Below are positions 1-6,551 of a stretch of 7,453 nucleotides of DNA, piece by piece (position 1 is the first letter of the stretch; the number at the start of each line of letters is the position of its first letter). The stretch is from Bacteroidota bacterium. GTDB taxonomy: Bacteria > Bacteroidota > Bacteroidia > Chitinophagales > UBA10324. The notes below the pieces were generated by a model that had not been told where the DNA came from, made no database searches, and worked only from the letters and a program-made list of their open reading frames with translations. Where the stretch lies: assembly GCA_003455275.1 (NCBI GenBank), contig DMRR01000172.1, positions 1-7,453 of the forward strand. The letters run 5' to 3'. Position numbers and translations under genes: made by a program.

Positions 1-270
1 CCGTTGGTTTTATCAGAAGATGATATAACACTGTTTCCTAATCCTGCAACTGTAGAAATAAATATTGCAGTGCAATTCAAAAAGGATTACACCAGTGATT
101 TGGAAATTGTTGATATGAGTGGAAGAACTGTTTACAAGGAATCAAAAGATTATTATGAAGGCAGTAATCAGTTCAAAGTTTCGCTTACTGATTTTCCAAC
201 CGGCATTTATTTCGTGAAAATTTCAGATGGCGGTGAAAAAGCCATTCTGAAAAAATTCATTAAGAATTAA
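1..270 (+). CDS. C-terminal end of a T9SS-exported protein (type A sorting domain), 5' truncated
   Basis: The frame is open from the first base of the window and ends at TAA 268-270, so this is the last ~89 codons of a longer gene. What remains is almost wholly a T9SS type A sorting domain. It has the FPNPA motif near its start, a central IVDMSGR turn, then the TGIYFVKI strand and a basic KKF tail ending KKFIKN. In Bacteroidota this domain directs proteins that have crossed the inner membrane through the type IX machinery to the outside, where it is usually cleaved and the protein released or attached to the surface. The domain says nothing of the passenger's activity, which lies upstream of the window. 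A TTG at position 4 could be read as a start but falls just before the FPNP motif, so it is not credible. The intrinsic terminator at 289-320 follows directly. Confidence 0.9.
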   Translation, partial: PLVLSEDDITLFPNPATVEINIAVQFKKDYTSDLEIVDMSGRTVYKESKDYYEGSNQFKVSLTDFPTGIYFVKISDGGEKAILKKFIKN

Positions 271-288
271 AAATTATTTCTCTCCCTT

Positions 289-320
289 AAAAGGCAATCA
301 GAATTTTTTGATTGCCTTTT
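289..320 (+). terminator. Intrinsic terminator after the T9SS-exported protein gene
   Basis: A perfect 12-bp stem (289-300 paired with 309-320, arms AAAAGGCAATCA and TGATTGCCTTTT) encloses an 8-base loop. The right arm ends in a T run that continues into a T-rich stretch to about 328. It begins 18 bases after the stop codon. The flanking A and T runs make it able to act in either direction, but the only gene ending here is the plus-strand one. Confidence 0.88.
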
Positions 321-392
321 TAATTTTTAGTTGTGTCAAATTCTCCAAACAAAATTTTTATTCTGTTAGAAATATGAAATACTGAAAATGAA

Positions 393-419
393 TTGACGCT
401 TCCTCACATTGTTATTTTG
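393..419 (+). promoter_or_regulatory. Possible promoter for the OmpA-like lipoprotein gene
   Basis: TTGAC at 393-397 lies 16 bases upstream of TTATTTTG (412-419), which matches the Bacteroidetes -7 consensus TAnnTTTG in all but one position. A second candidate, TA followed by TTTG at 428-436, has one base too many between its halves. Both spacing and sequence are imperfect, so this is only the best candidate in the 271-489 spacer. That spacer otherwise holds the terminator at 289-320 and AT-rich sequence without a credible gene. Confidence 0.3.
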
Positions 420-474
420 AAAAAAAATATTTTTTGAAATGTTGAACATCCTGATATCAAAATCAATTGTGAAA

Positions 475-489
475 TCCCGGGAAGCGGGA
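475..489 (+). promoter_or_regulatory. Hairpin with purine-rich (RBS-like) loop abutting the OmpA-like start codon
   Basis: TCCCG (475-479) and CGGGA (485-489) can form a 5-bp GC-rich stem whose 5-base loop is GGAAG (480-484), a Shine-Dalgarno-like sequence. The right arm touches the ATG at 490. GGAAG sits 5 bases from the ATG, which favours 490 over the in-frame ATG at 439. Whether the hairpin forms, and whether this ribosome uses Shine-Dalgarno pairing at all (Bacteroidetes often do not), cannot be told from sequence. Confidence 0.4.
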
Positions 490-1494
490 ATGAAAAAATT
501 TTTTCTCCTTCCAATTTTCGTTTTGAGTGTATTCGCCGCCTGCGTTCCTGCGCGCAAGTTTGAAGATGCACAGGCCATGATTGAAAAGCTGAATGCTGAA
601 AACAAAAACTGTAAGGATCAGTCAGTCACTCTCACAGCACAGGTAGAAGACCTGAATAAACAAGTAGCTCAGCTTACTGAGGCAAGAAAAGATTTAGTTA
701 GCGATACAACTAACTACGGAATTGAGTATCGCAAAATCATGGGTATGAACAAGGAGTTGAATGCGCTATATGAAAAAGTAATTGATCAAAACAAAACATT
801 ATTGACCAACAGCACCAATGAATCTCAGAAATACCAGGGACAACTCGCAGATAAAGAAAAAGAGTTAAACGAAAAAGAAAAAACACTGAATGAACTTCAG
901 GCATCAATTAATCAGCAAAAGAGTGAATTGGATCAGCTGAAAAAAGATCTGGATGCAAAGGATGCGAAAGTGAATGAACTGCAAAGTGCGCTGGCAAAAA
1001 ATGATTCGCTTATGAATGCGCTGAAGAATAAAATCTCAGATGCGCTTACAGGTTTTGAAGACGCAGGAGATTTGAAAGTTTATACCAAGAATGGAAAAGT
1101 TTATGTTTCTCTTTCAGAAAAACTCTTGTTCAAATCGGGCAGTACTGTAGTAGATCCTAAAGGAAAGGAAGCATTGAAAAAACTTTCTGATGTTTTGAAT
1201 AAAAACCCTGACATCAGAATTTTGGTGGAAGGTCACACAGACAATGTTCCGCTTAGTGGTAGCGGAACTATGAAGGACAACTGGGATTTAAGTGTTCTTC
1301 GTGCCACTTCTGTTGCAAGAATTTTAATGAGCGACGGAAAGGTGGATGCTGCGCGTGTCACAGCAAGCGGTCGTGCCGATACAGAACCGGTAGCATCAAA
1401 TGACAGTGCAGAAGGCAGAGCCAAAAACCGCCGCACAGAAATTATTCTTCAGCCAAATCTTTCTGAGATAACCAACATTCTTGGCACTAAGTAG
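490..1494 (+). CDS. OmpA-family peptidoglycan-binding lipoprotein with coiled coil
   Basis: A predicted outer-membrane lipoprotein of 334 residues that tethers the membrane to peptidoglycan. Residues 1-17 are a short basic and hydrophobic signal (MKKFFLLPIF...) ending in the lipobox-like FAAC, with Cys18 as the lipidation site. Residues ~25-185 are rich in Lys, Glu, Leu and Asn with heptad-like spacing, a long coiled-coil stalk. Residues ~205-322 form an OmpA C-terminal domain. GHTDN (248-252) and LSVLRA (267-272) supply Asp251 and Arg271, which match the diaminopimelate-binding Asp and Arg of E. coli OmpA; NRRTEI (313-318) closes the domain. An in-frame ATG at 439 would add 17 residues in front of the signal and destroy its form, so 490 is preferred. 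No beta-barrel is present, so it resembles Pal-type or stalked OmpA lipoproteins rather than classical OmpA. Its exact role is not determined. TatC follows 26 bases later but has its own likely promoter. Confidence 0.9.
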   Translation: MKKFFLLPIFVLSVFAACVPARKFEDAQAMIEKLNAENKNCKDQSVTLTAQVEDLNKQVAQLTEARKDLVSDTTNYGIEYRKIMGMNKELNALYEKVIDQNKTLLTNSTNESQKYQGQLADKEKELNEKEKTLNELQASINQQKSELDQLKKDLDAKDAKVNELQSALAKNDSLMNALKNKISDALTGFEDAGDLKVYTKNGKVYVSLSEKLLFKSGSTVVDPKGKEALKKLSDVLNKNPDIRILVEGHTDNVPLSGSGTMKDNWDLSVLRATSVARILMSDGKVDAARVTASGRADTEPVASNDSAEGRAKNRRTEIILQPNLSEITNILGTK

Positions 1495-1509
1495 GCGCGG
1501 ATATATTTG
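1481..1509 (+). promoter_or_regulatory. Bacteroidetes-type promoter for tatC
   Basis: TTG (1481-1483) is separated by 18 bases from TATATTTG (1502-1509), an exact match to the -7 consensus TAnnTTTG, followed by C as is common. The -33 part lies inside the last codons of the OmpA-like gene. Transcription should begin a few bases past 1509, leaving a leader of under about 10 bases before the ATG at 1521. The assignment rests on consensus matching only. Confidence 0.6.
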
Positions 1510-1520
1510 CCGCCCCTGTT

Positions 1521-2381
1521 ATGTGGCTGTTCGAATTACTTAATAAACGCAAGGGCGGTGGCTCGGCTGAAATGTCGTTCCTCGAACACATTGAAGAGCT
1601 ACGATGGCATATTGCCCGTTCGCTGCTCGCCATAATGGTAGTTGCAGTAGTTCTATTTCTGAATAAAGCATTCTTGTTCGACACCATCATCCTTGGGCCG
1701 ATGCATAATGATTTTCCGGCTTATACATTATTCTGCAAAATGGGCCGCGCGCTTGGTATGGGCGACAGCTTGTGTGTGGGTGGAATTACATTTCAACTCA
1801 CCAGCATTGAACTCACATCTCAATTCATGATACATATGAAAGCTGCTTTCATGGTAGGATTGATATTGGTTTTTCCTTATGTGCTTTGGGAGTTCTGGAA
1901 ATTTGTTTCTCCGGCTTTGTATGAGAAAGAAAGAAAGCAGGTGAATGGAATTGTTGTAATCGGATCCTTACTTTTTTATATCGGGTTACTTTTTGGCTAC
2001 TACATCATTGCACCCTTCACGGTAATTTTTCTTGGCAGTTATCAGGTGAGTCCACTAGTGAATAATATTTTTTCGCTCGACAGTTACATGGATACCGTGA
2101 GCGGACTGTCACTTACCTCAGGAGTGGTGTTTGAGTTTCCGCTCATCATGTATTTCCTCGCGCGGCTCGGTATTATCACCGATAAATTTTTGAAGAAGTA
2201 CCGCAAGTATGCAATTGTGGTTTGCTTGTTTTTTGCCGCCATCATTACTCCGAGTCCTGATATGTTCAGCCAGACTATTGTCACTATTCCGCTTTATGCA
2301 TTGTATGAGGTGAGCATAGTTGTAGCAGCTCGTGTAAGAAGGAAAAAAGAAAAGCGAGAGCGGGAAGAGATGATGAGTTAG
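1521..2381 (+). CDS. tatC: Sec-independent (twin-arginine) protein translocase subunit TatC
   Basis: TatC is the polytopic inner-membrane receptor that recognises twin-arginine signal peptides and, with TatA/TatB-type proteins, exports folded proteins. The 286-residue protein has the usual six hydrophobic segments, at about 32-49, 104-124, 143-165, 196-215, 230-246 and 248-268. The cytoplasmic N-terminal family motif is MSFLEHIEELRWH (18-30). Also present are FPYVLWEFWKFVSPALYEKERK (split at 118-129 and 130-139), VFEFPL (203-208) with the conserved Glu205, and PSPD (244-247). The first periplasmic loop is long and holds Cys72 and Cys85. The tail from 271 is highly charged and cytoplasmic. The start at 1521 gives a 17-residue basic lead before the motif, as is common in the phylum; Met18 (base 1572) is the alternative. 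No tatA or tatB gene lies in the window. The stop codon overlaps the stop of the convergent propeller gene by 4 bp, with no hairpin between them. Confidence 0.96.
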   Translation: MWLFELLNKRKGGGSAEMSFLEHIEELRWHIARSLLAIMVVAVVLFLNKAFLFDTIILGPMHNDFPAYTLFCKMGRALGMGDSLCVGGITFQLTSIELTSQFMIHMKAAFMVGLILVFPYVLWEFWKFVSPALYEKERKQVNGIVVIGSLLFYIGLLFGYYIIAPFTVIFLGSYQVSPLVNNIFSLDSYMDTVSGLSLTSGVVFEFPLIMYFLARLGIITDKFLKKYRKYAIVVCLFFAAIITPSPDMFSQTIVTIPLYALYEVSIVVAARVRRKKEKREREEMMS

Positions 2382-4972
2382 TGCATCACCACAAACTTCT
2401 TCACCACCCTTTTTTCTTTTCTTGAAATCAAGAGATAGTAAACTCCGTTTTCGAGAGAAGAAACATCAATGCCATAGTTAGTGGTTAGTGGTTGGTGGTT
2501 AGTAGTTGGGGAATTCTTCCAAACAATTTTCCCATTCGCATCAAAAATTGAAATGGTATTAATTGTCAATTGTCCATTATCAATTGTCAATTGACTTGAA
2601 GCCGGATTCGGATAAAAAGAAATGTTCTCTAAAGAAATTTCACTTACAAAAGTTGTGTCCTGTGTCGTATCGCTCGGAGCAACATAAAGCATAGAGTCCA
2701 CATCATAACTCATGAGTGAACGGGCAAAAGTTCCTGCAAGGAGTTTGTGATTCGTGCTGTCGAAATCCAAATCATACACCGAACACACCGGCATTCCGGT
2801 TCCCAATCTTTCCCAATGATTTCCTGAATTGATCGATGCATACACACCACCATCAGTTGCAACATAGAGTACGCTGTCCGCATGATGCGGAAGAATGAAA
2901 ATATCATTCACCGCAACCTGCGGCATGTCGCCTGAAATATCGGTCCATGATGTTCCATTATTTTCTGAGCGATGAATGTGCGCGATGAAATCATTTTCCT
3001 TGTAGCCACTGTGCGTTACATAAACTCTGTCAGCAACTGTTGGCGATGCCTGCACGCTTGTAACATATCTGTCAGGCAAACCTAAGGTCACATCATTCCA
3101 TGTGGCACCGCCGCTTGTGCTTCGCCAAACATTTCCGTCGCTGGTTCCTGCATACAAATTATTTCCATCTACCCACGATTCGGCCAAACAAGAAACATTA
3201 TGAAACTGCGAACCGAAAATATTTCCATCAGTAAGGTCAGAGCTGATTGCTGTTGAAAACCCTGAACCTGCCGTGTAAGCGTAAACCTTGTCAGTAGCAA
3301 GATACATCGTGTATGGATCATGCACACTTAGTAAGAAAGGCATATCCCAGCTTCTTCTGTCATTCTGATCGGTTGTTGCACCCACATCGCTCCAACTATT
3401 TCCGCCGTCTGTGGTTTCTACAATTCCGCCATTCTGGGTTTCGTAATAAAAATAATTCGGGTCTTGCGGATTGTAGCGCGGCTGAAAACCATCACCGCCC
3501 CACAATCGTTGCCAGTTATTGACTGCAGCCGCATTGCCTTCAGTTGTTCCATTGTCCTGTACGCCGCCCGAATACAAACCATTCCATGGGTCAACTGTGA
3601 TGTGATAAAATTGATTGGAAGGAATTTGTTCGGCATCGTTCCATGTTGTTGAAGAAAATGCTTTTGAAAAAATTCCTCCGTCAGTACAAGTAAAAACCTT
3701 TGTACTGCTGAATACCACATCGTGATGATCGCCATGAACCACATATGTTGACCATGTCGGTGCTCCGAGCGACCAGTTATTCCCTCCATTTGTTGACTTA
3801 TACAGATCAACTCCACAAAGCCATAATTCATTGTTGTTCGTTGGATTCACAAAAATTCCACCGCTATACCATCCTTGCCCATTGAATGGATTGTTCAAAC
3901 CATTTCCGGCTTGCTGTGTCCAGCTTGTTCCGCCATTAGTTGTTTTGTAAATCCCAAGCAACTCAGCCGTTGTGTCAGAATAGGTGCAATAAATAATTTG
4001 CGGGTTGAGGGCGCTCATGCTCATGCTGATTCGGCACTGGTCTCCTGTAGGCAACCCGTTCGAAAGAATATTCCAGGTCGCGCCTCCATCGGTGGTTTTG
4101 TAAATGTGCGCATCCACTCCATGCCAGATGCTTTGATGATTGTTTCGGATACGATTCCAGGTAGCTGCATACAATGTGTTCGGATTATTGTAATCCATTT
4201 CCAAATCAATCACTCCTGTAGAATCGTTCACATATAAAACCTGGTTCCAGTTCGCGCCGCCGTCAACTGATTTGTAAAGACCACGCTCGCTGTTCATCAC
4301 ATAAGGCAATCCCATTGTGCCGGCGTAAATTATTTGTGTGTTAGTTGGGTTGATTTTTATTTCAGAAATGATTCGCTCATTCGTAAGTCCGAGATGAATC
4401 CAGTTCGCACCACCATCAGTTGATTTGTAAATGCCATCACCTATGAAAGGATAACCGCTAATGTTCACATCACCTGTTCCTACATAAATAATATTCGGAT
4501 CATCAGGATCCAGCGTAATGCAACCAATAGAAAGATAGGGTTGCGAATCAAAAACCGGATACCAGGTTGTGCCGCCATCCGTTGTTTTAAAAATCCCGCC
4601 TGTTGAACATCCTGCATACATGATGTTATTGTCTACCGGATTAATTGCCATCACATTAAATCTTCCGCCGATGTTGTCCGGTCCCTCCTGCAGCCACGGT
4701 AAATCAAATCCTGTCAAGCTTCGGGTTGGTTTAGAATCATGAAGGCATTGCCTTATAGCCTTATCATATGCTGCGAAATCAAATGCTGAATCCGGATAGC
4801 TTCTTTGAGCAAAAAAATTCTCACATAAATCCTGTTCATTGCTTTCTTTTTCTAAAAAATTTTCTTCATGATTTTTTCTCAATGAAAATTTGTATCTCAT
4901 ATTGAAAAAAATAACGAAGGAGGACAAAAGCAATACAACTGTCGCCTTAAAAAAAAAGTGGGAGAAGTGCAT
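2378..4972 (-). CDS. Secreted Asp-box (BNR/sortilin-like) beta-propeller protein with T9SS type A sorting domain
   Basis: A predicted exported protein of 864 residues. Residues ~8-24 are a hydrophobic signal or anchor, and ~45-80 (ENFFAQRSYP, DKAIRQ) look like the short leader region often seen before this domain in Bacteroidota. Residues ~90-765 carry about ten Asp-boxes of form (S/T)x(D/N)GGxxW, at 130, 184, 235, 293, 344, 393, 520, 618, 669 and 713. They alternate with NPxxxxIIYAGT-type strands. A gap between 400 and 520 holds a degenerate copy (CTDGG, 429-433). This suggests two beta-propellers of the VPS10/sialidase-repeat kind. Asp-boxes are structural; no catalytic set could be recognised, so enzyme activity (for example glycosidase) is unproven. 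Residues ~778-864 are a T9SS sorting domain (FYPNPASS, FDANGK, ENGVYYLLI, KKFV). Two heptanucleotide arrays are embedded in it. The first ATG is at 4972; the frame continues upstream to a TTG at 5008 only. It is transcribed towards tatC and away from guaB. Confidence 0.88.
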   Translation of the reverse strand: MHFSHFFFKATVVLLLSSFVIFFNMRYKFSLRKNHEENFLEKESNEQDLCENFFAQRSYPDSAFDFAAYDKAIRQCLHDSKPTRSLTGFDLPWLQEGPDNIGGRFNVMAINPVDNNIMYAGCSTGGIFKTTDGGTTWYPVFDSQPYLSIGCITLDPDDPNIIYVGTGDVNISGYPFIGDGIYKSTDGGANWIHLGLTNERIISEIKINPTNTQIIYAGTMGLPYVMNSERGLYKSVDGGANWNQVLYVNDSTGVIDLEMDYNNPNTLYAATWNRIRNNHQSIWHGVDAHIYKTTDGGATWNILSNGLPTGDQCRISMSMSALNPQIIYCTYSDTTAELLGIYKTTNGGTSWTQQAGNGLNNPFNGQGWYSGGIFVNPTNNNELWLCGVDLYKSTNGGNNWSLGAPTWSTYVVHGDHHDVVFSSTKVFTCTDGGIFSKAFSSTTWNDAEQIPSNQFYHITVDPWNGLYSGGVQDNGTTEGNAAAVNNWQRLWGGDGFQPRYNPQDPNYFYYETQNGGIVETTDGGNSWSDVGATTDQNDRRSWDMPFLLSVHDPYTMYLATDKVYAYTAGSGFSTAISSDLTDGNIFGSQFHNVSCLAESWVDGNNLYAGTSDGNVWRSTSGGATWNDVTLGLPDRYVTSVQASPTVADRVYVTHSGYKENDFIAHIHRSENNGTSWTDISGDMPQVAVNDIFILPHHADSVLYVATDGGVYASINSGNHWERLGTGMPVCSVYDLDFDSTNHKLLAGTFARSLMSYDVDSMLYVAPSDTTQDTTFVSEISLENISFYPNPASSQLTIDNGQLTINTISIFDANGKIVWKNSPTTNHQPLTTNYGIDVSSLENGVYYLLISRKEKRVVKKFVVMH
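2478..2509 (-). repeat. Heptanucleotide tandem array A inside the sorting-domain coding region
   Basis: On the plus strand the unit TTAGTGG occurs at 2478-2484 and 2485-2491, then TTGGTGG (2492-2498), TTAGTAG (2499-2505) and a partial TTGG (2506-2509). The unit is 7 bases, so the reading frame shifts from unit to unit and the peptide would repeat only after 21 bases. On the minus strand it encodes about residues 822-833 of the propeller protein (PTTNHQPLTTNY), a low-complexity loop between the WK and GIDVSS strands of the sorting domain. Confidence 0.85.
2561..2595 (-). repeat. Heptanucleotide tandem array B inside the sorting-domain coding region
   Basis: Five contiguous 7-base units on the plus strand: AATTGTC (2561), AATTGTC (2568), CATTATC (2575), AATTGTC (2582) and AATTGAC (2589). 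On the minus strand they encode residues 794-805 (QLTIDNGQLTIN), so QLTI appears twice. This takes the place of the first strand after the NPASS turn of the sorting domain. It lies 51 bases from array A and has the same period but a different unit. Confidence 0.88.
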
Positions 4973-5001
4973 GGATAAGAATTTTGAGAGGAGAAAAATA
5001 G

Positions 5002-5027
5002 TTAGCAAACGCTAAAGAGAAGTACTT
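5002..5027. promoter_or_regulatory. Two small dyads in the divergent spacer before guaB
   Basis: TTAGC (5002-5006) and GCTAA (5011-5015) form an inverted repeat around AAAC, and AAGTACTT (5020-5027) is a perfect 8-bp palindrome that overlaps the -33 TTG of the guaB promoter. The spacer between the propeller gene and guaB is only 108 bp, so either dyad could affect both genes. Dyads this short arise by chance in AT-rich DNA, and no regulator is identified. Confidence 0.2.
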
Positions 5028-5057
5028 GAATTTTACTCTTATAAAAATATACATTTG
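5026..5057 (+). promoter_or_regulatory. Bacteroidetes-type promoter for guaB
   Basis: TTG (5026-5028), a 21-base spacer and TACATTTG (5050-5057, then C) match the TTG-N(17-23)-TAnnTTTG consensus. Transcription starting a few bases beyond 5057 would leave a leader of roughly 15-20 bases before the ATG at 5081. The leader is too short for a riboswitch. Confidence 0.6.
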
Positions 5058-5080
5058 CGCGCAATCTAAAATTTACCTGC

Positions 5081-6547
5081 ATGCCACTGAGCAACAACAA
5101 GATTGCACTCGAAGGACTTACTTATGATGATGTTCTTCTACTTCCGGCTTACTCCGAAGTTCTTCCGCGCGAAACTGACATCAGCACCCGCCTCACCAAT
5201 TCAATTCGCCTAAATGCTCCCATTGTTTCTGCTGCGATGGATACTGTTACAGAATCTGCTCTCGCCATCGCCATTGCTCAAGCTGGAGGCATTGGTATTC
5301 TTCATAAAAACATGACGATTGAAAAACAATCAGAACAAGTTCGAAAGGTAAAACGAAGTGAAAGTGGTTTGATAACTGACCCTGTTACACTGAACGAAAA
5401 CAATACGCTCGGCGATGCGCTTCAGTTGATGAAGGAAAACAAAATCGGCGGAATACCCATCGTGAATTCTTCGAATGATTTAGTTGGTATTCTGACGAAT
5501 CGTGATTTGCGTTTCGAAAAGAACCTGAAACGATTGGTGCGCGAAGTAATGACAAAAGAAAATTTAATTACCGCACCCGAAGGAACTGATATGAAAAAAG
5601 CTGAAGACATTCTTCAGAATTACAAAGTGGAGAAACTTCCGGTTATCAATAAAAAGGGAAAACTGGTTGGGTTGATTACTTACAAGGATATCCTCAAGCT
5701 GAAAAGTTTTCCTAACTCATCAAAAGACAATAAAGGAAGATTATTAGTTGGTGCTGCAGTAGGCGTGACTGCCGATACGATGAAGCGCGTTGAAAGTTTG
5801 CTCAGTGTGGGTTGCGATGTAATTGCAGTTGACACAGCGCATGGTCACTCACTCGGCGTGATTACCATGGTGAAACAACTGAAAAAAAATTTCAAAAACA
5901 TTCAGCTTATTGCCGGAAATATTGCAACAGGTGAAGGAGCAAAAGCATTGGCTGATGCCGGAGCTGATGCTGTAAAAGTTGGAGTAGGCCCCGGAAGCAT
6001 TTGCACTACCAGAATTGTAACCGGTGCAGGAGTTCCGCAACTTAGCGCTGTGATGGAATCTGCCGCTGCTTTGAAAGGAAAAATTCCGGTGATTGCTGAT
6101 GGAGGAATTCGCTACACCGGAGATATTGTAAAAGCAATTGCTGCCGGTGCCGACTGCGTGATGGCAGGTTCGCTTTTCGCTGGTGTAGAAGAATCGCCGG
6201 GTGAAACAATTATTTACGAAGGAAGAAAATTTAAATCGTATCGCGGCATGGGTTCCATTGAAGCCATGCATGAAGGAAGTAAGGACCGGTATTTTCAGGA
6301 TGCGGAAGACGATATTAAGAAATTAGTGCCTGAAGGAATTGTTGGCCGTGTTCCTTTTAAAGGATCATTGAGTGAAGTGATGAATCAATATATTGGAGGA
6401 TTGCGCGCAGGCATGGGTTATACCGGATCAAAAAATATTGCTGCGCTCAAGAAGGCAAAATTTGTACGCATGACAAATGCCGGAATGAAAGAAAGTCATG
6501 TTCATGATGTGGTGATTACTAAGGAAGCTCCGAATTATTCGAGGTAA
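5081..6547 (+). CDS. guaB: Inosine-5'-monophosphate dehydrogenase
   Basis: IMP dehydrogenase oxidises IMP to XMP with NAD+, the committed step of GMP synthesis in the cytoplasm. The 488-residue length is typical for bacterial GuaB. Residues ~8-90 and ~205-488 make the catalytic TIM barrel, and ~95-205 are the inserted pair of CBS domains ([23 protein letters not shown]), which in many family members bind purine nucleotides for regulation. Visible active-site features are DTAHGH (260-265), the GPGSICTT loop (303-310) with catalytic Cys308 and the potassium-binding backbone, DGGIR (340-344 region), YRGMGS (387-392), and the mobile-flap dyad Arg403-Tyr404 in [13 protein letters not shown] (421-428) follows. 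ATG 5081 puts the YDDVLLLP motif at the usual distance from the N terminus. All key residues are intact, so it should be active. No intrinsic terminator is seen after it, so read-through into pheS is possible. Confidence 0.98.
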   Translation: MPLSNNKIALEGLTYDDVLLLPAYSEVLPRETDISTRLTNSIRLNAPIVSAAMDTVTESALAIAIAQAGGIGILHKNMTIEKQSEQVRKVKRSESGLITDPVTLNENNTLGDALQLMKENKIGGIPIVNSSNDLVGILTNRDLRFEKNLKRLVREVMTKENLITAPEGTDMKKAEDILQNYKVEKLPVINKKGKLVGLITYKDILKLKSFPNSSKDNKGRLLVGAAVGVTADTMKRVESLLSVGCDVIAVDTAHGHSLGVITMVKQLKKNFKNIQLIAGNIATGEGAKALADAGADAVKVGVGPGSICTTRIVTGAGVPQLSAVMESAAALKGKIPVIADGGIRYTGDIVKAIAAGADCVMAGSLFAGVEESPGETIIYEGRKFKSYRGMGSIEAMHEGSKDRYFQDAEDDIKKLVPEGIVGRVPFKGSLSEVMNQYIGGLRAGMGYTGSKNIAALKKAKFVRMTNAGMKESHVHDVVITKEAPNYSR

Positions 6548-6551
6548 ACAT

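Noticed and set aside
439..489. Extended N terminus of the OmpA-like protein from ATG 439
   Set aside because: It would put 17 residues with charged SREAG before the lipoprotein signal; the ATG at 490 gives a standard basic, hydrophobic, Cys-ending signal peptide.
1..2381. A linked secretion locus joining the T9SS substrates, the OmpA-like lipoprotein and TatC
   Set aside because: Each gene has its own promoter or terminator signal, no T9SS structural gene is present, and T9SS substrates normally use Sec; adjacency alone does not support a joint system.
3418..3831. 137-codon minus-strand ORF and other ORFs of 60-140 codons overlapping the propeller, guaB and OmpA-like genes
   Set aside because: They lie out of frame or antisense within genes whose families are clear, and their translations show no recognisable domains or signal, so they are shadows.
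5011..5080. Purine riboswitch or other leader RNA upstream of guaB
   Set aside because: The predicted transcript start leaves only about 15-20 leader bases, too few for a riboswitch, and no aptamer-like structure was seen.
5849..6271. 140-codon minus-strand ORF antisense to guaB
   Set aside because: The Ser/Asn/Phe-rich translation is what the complement of an AT-leaning coding frame produces; the sense strand is an intact IMP dehydrogenase.
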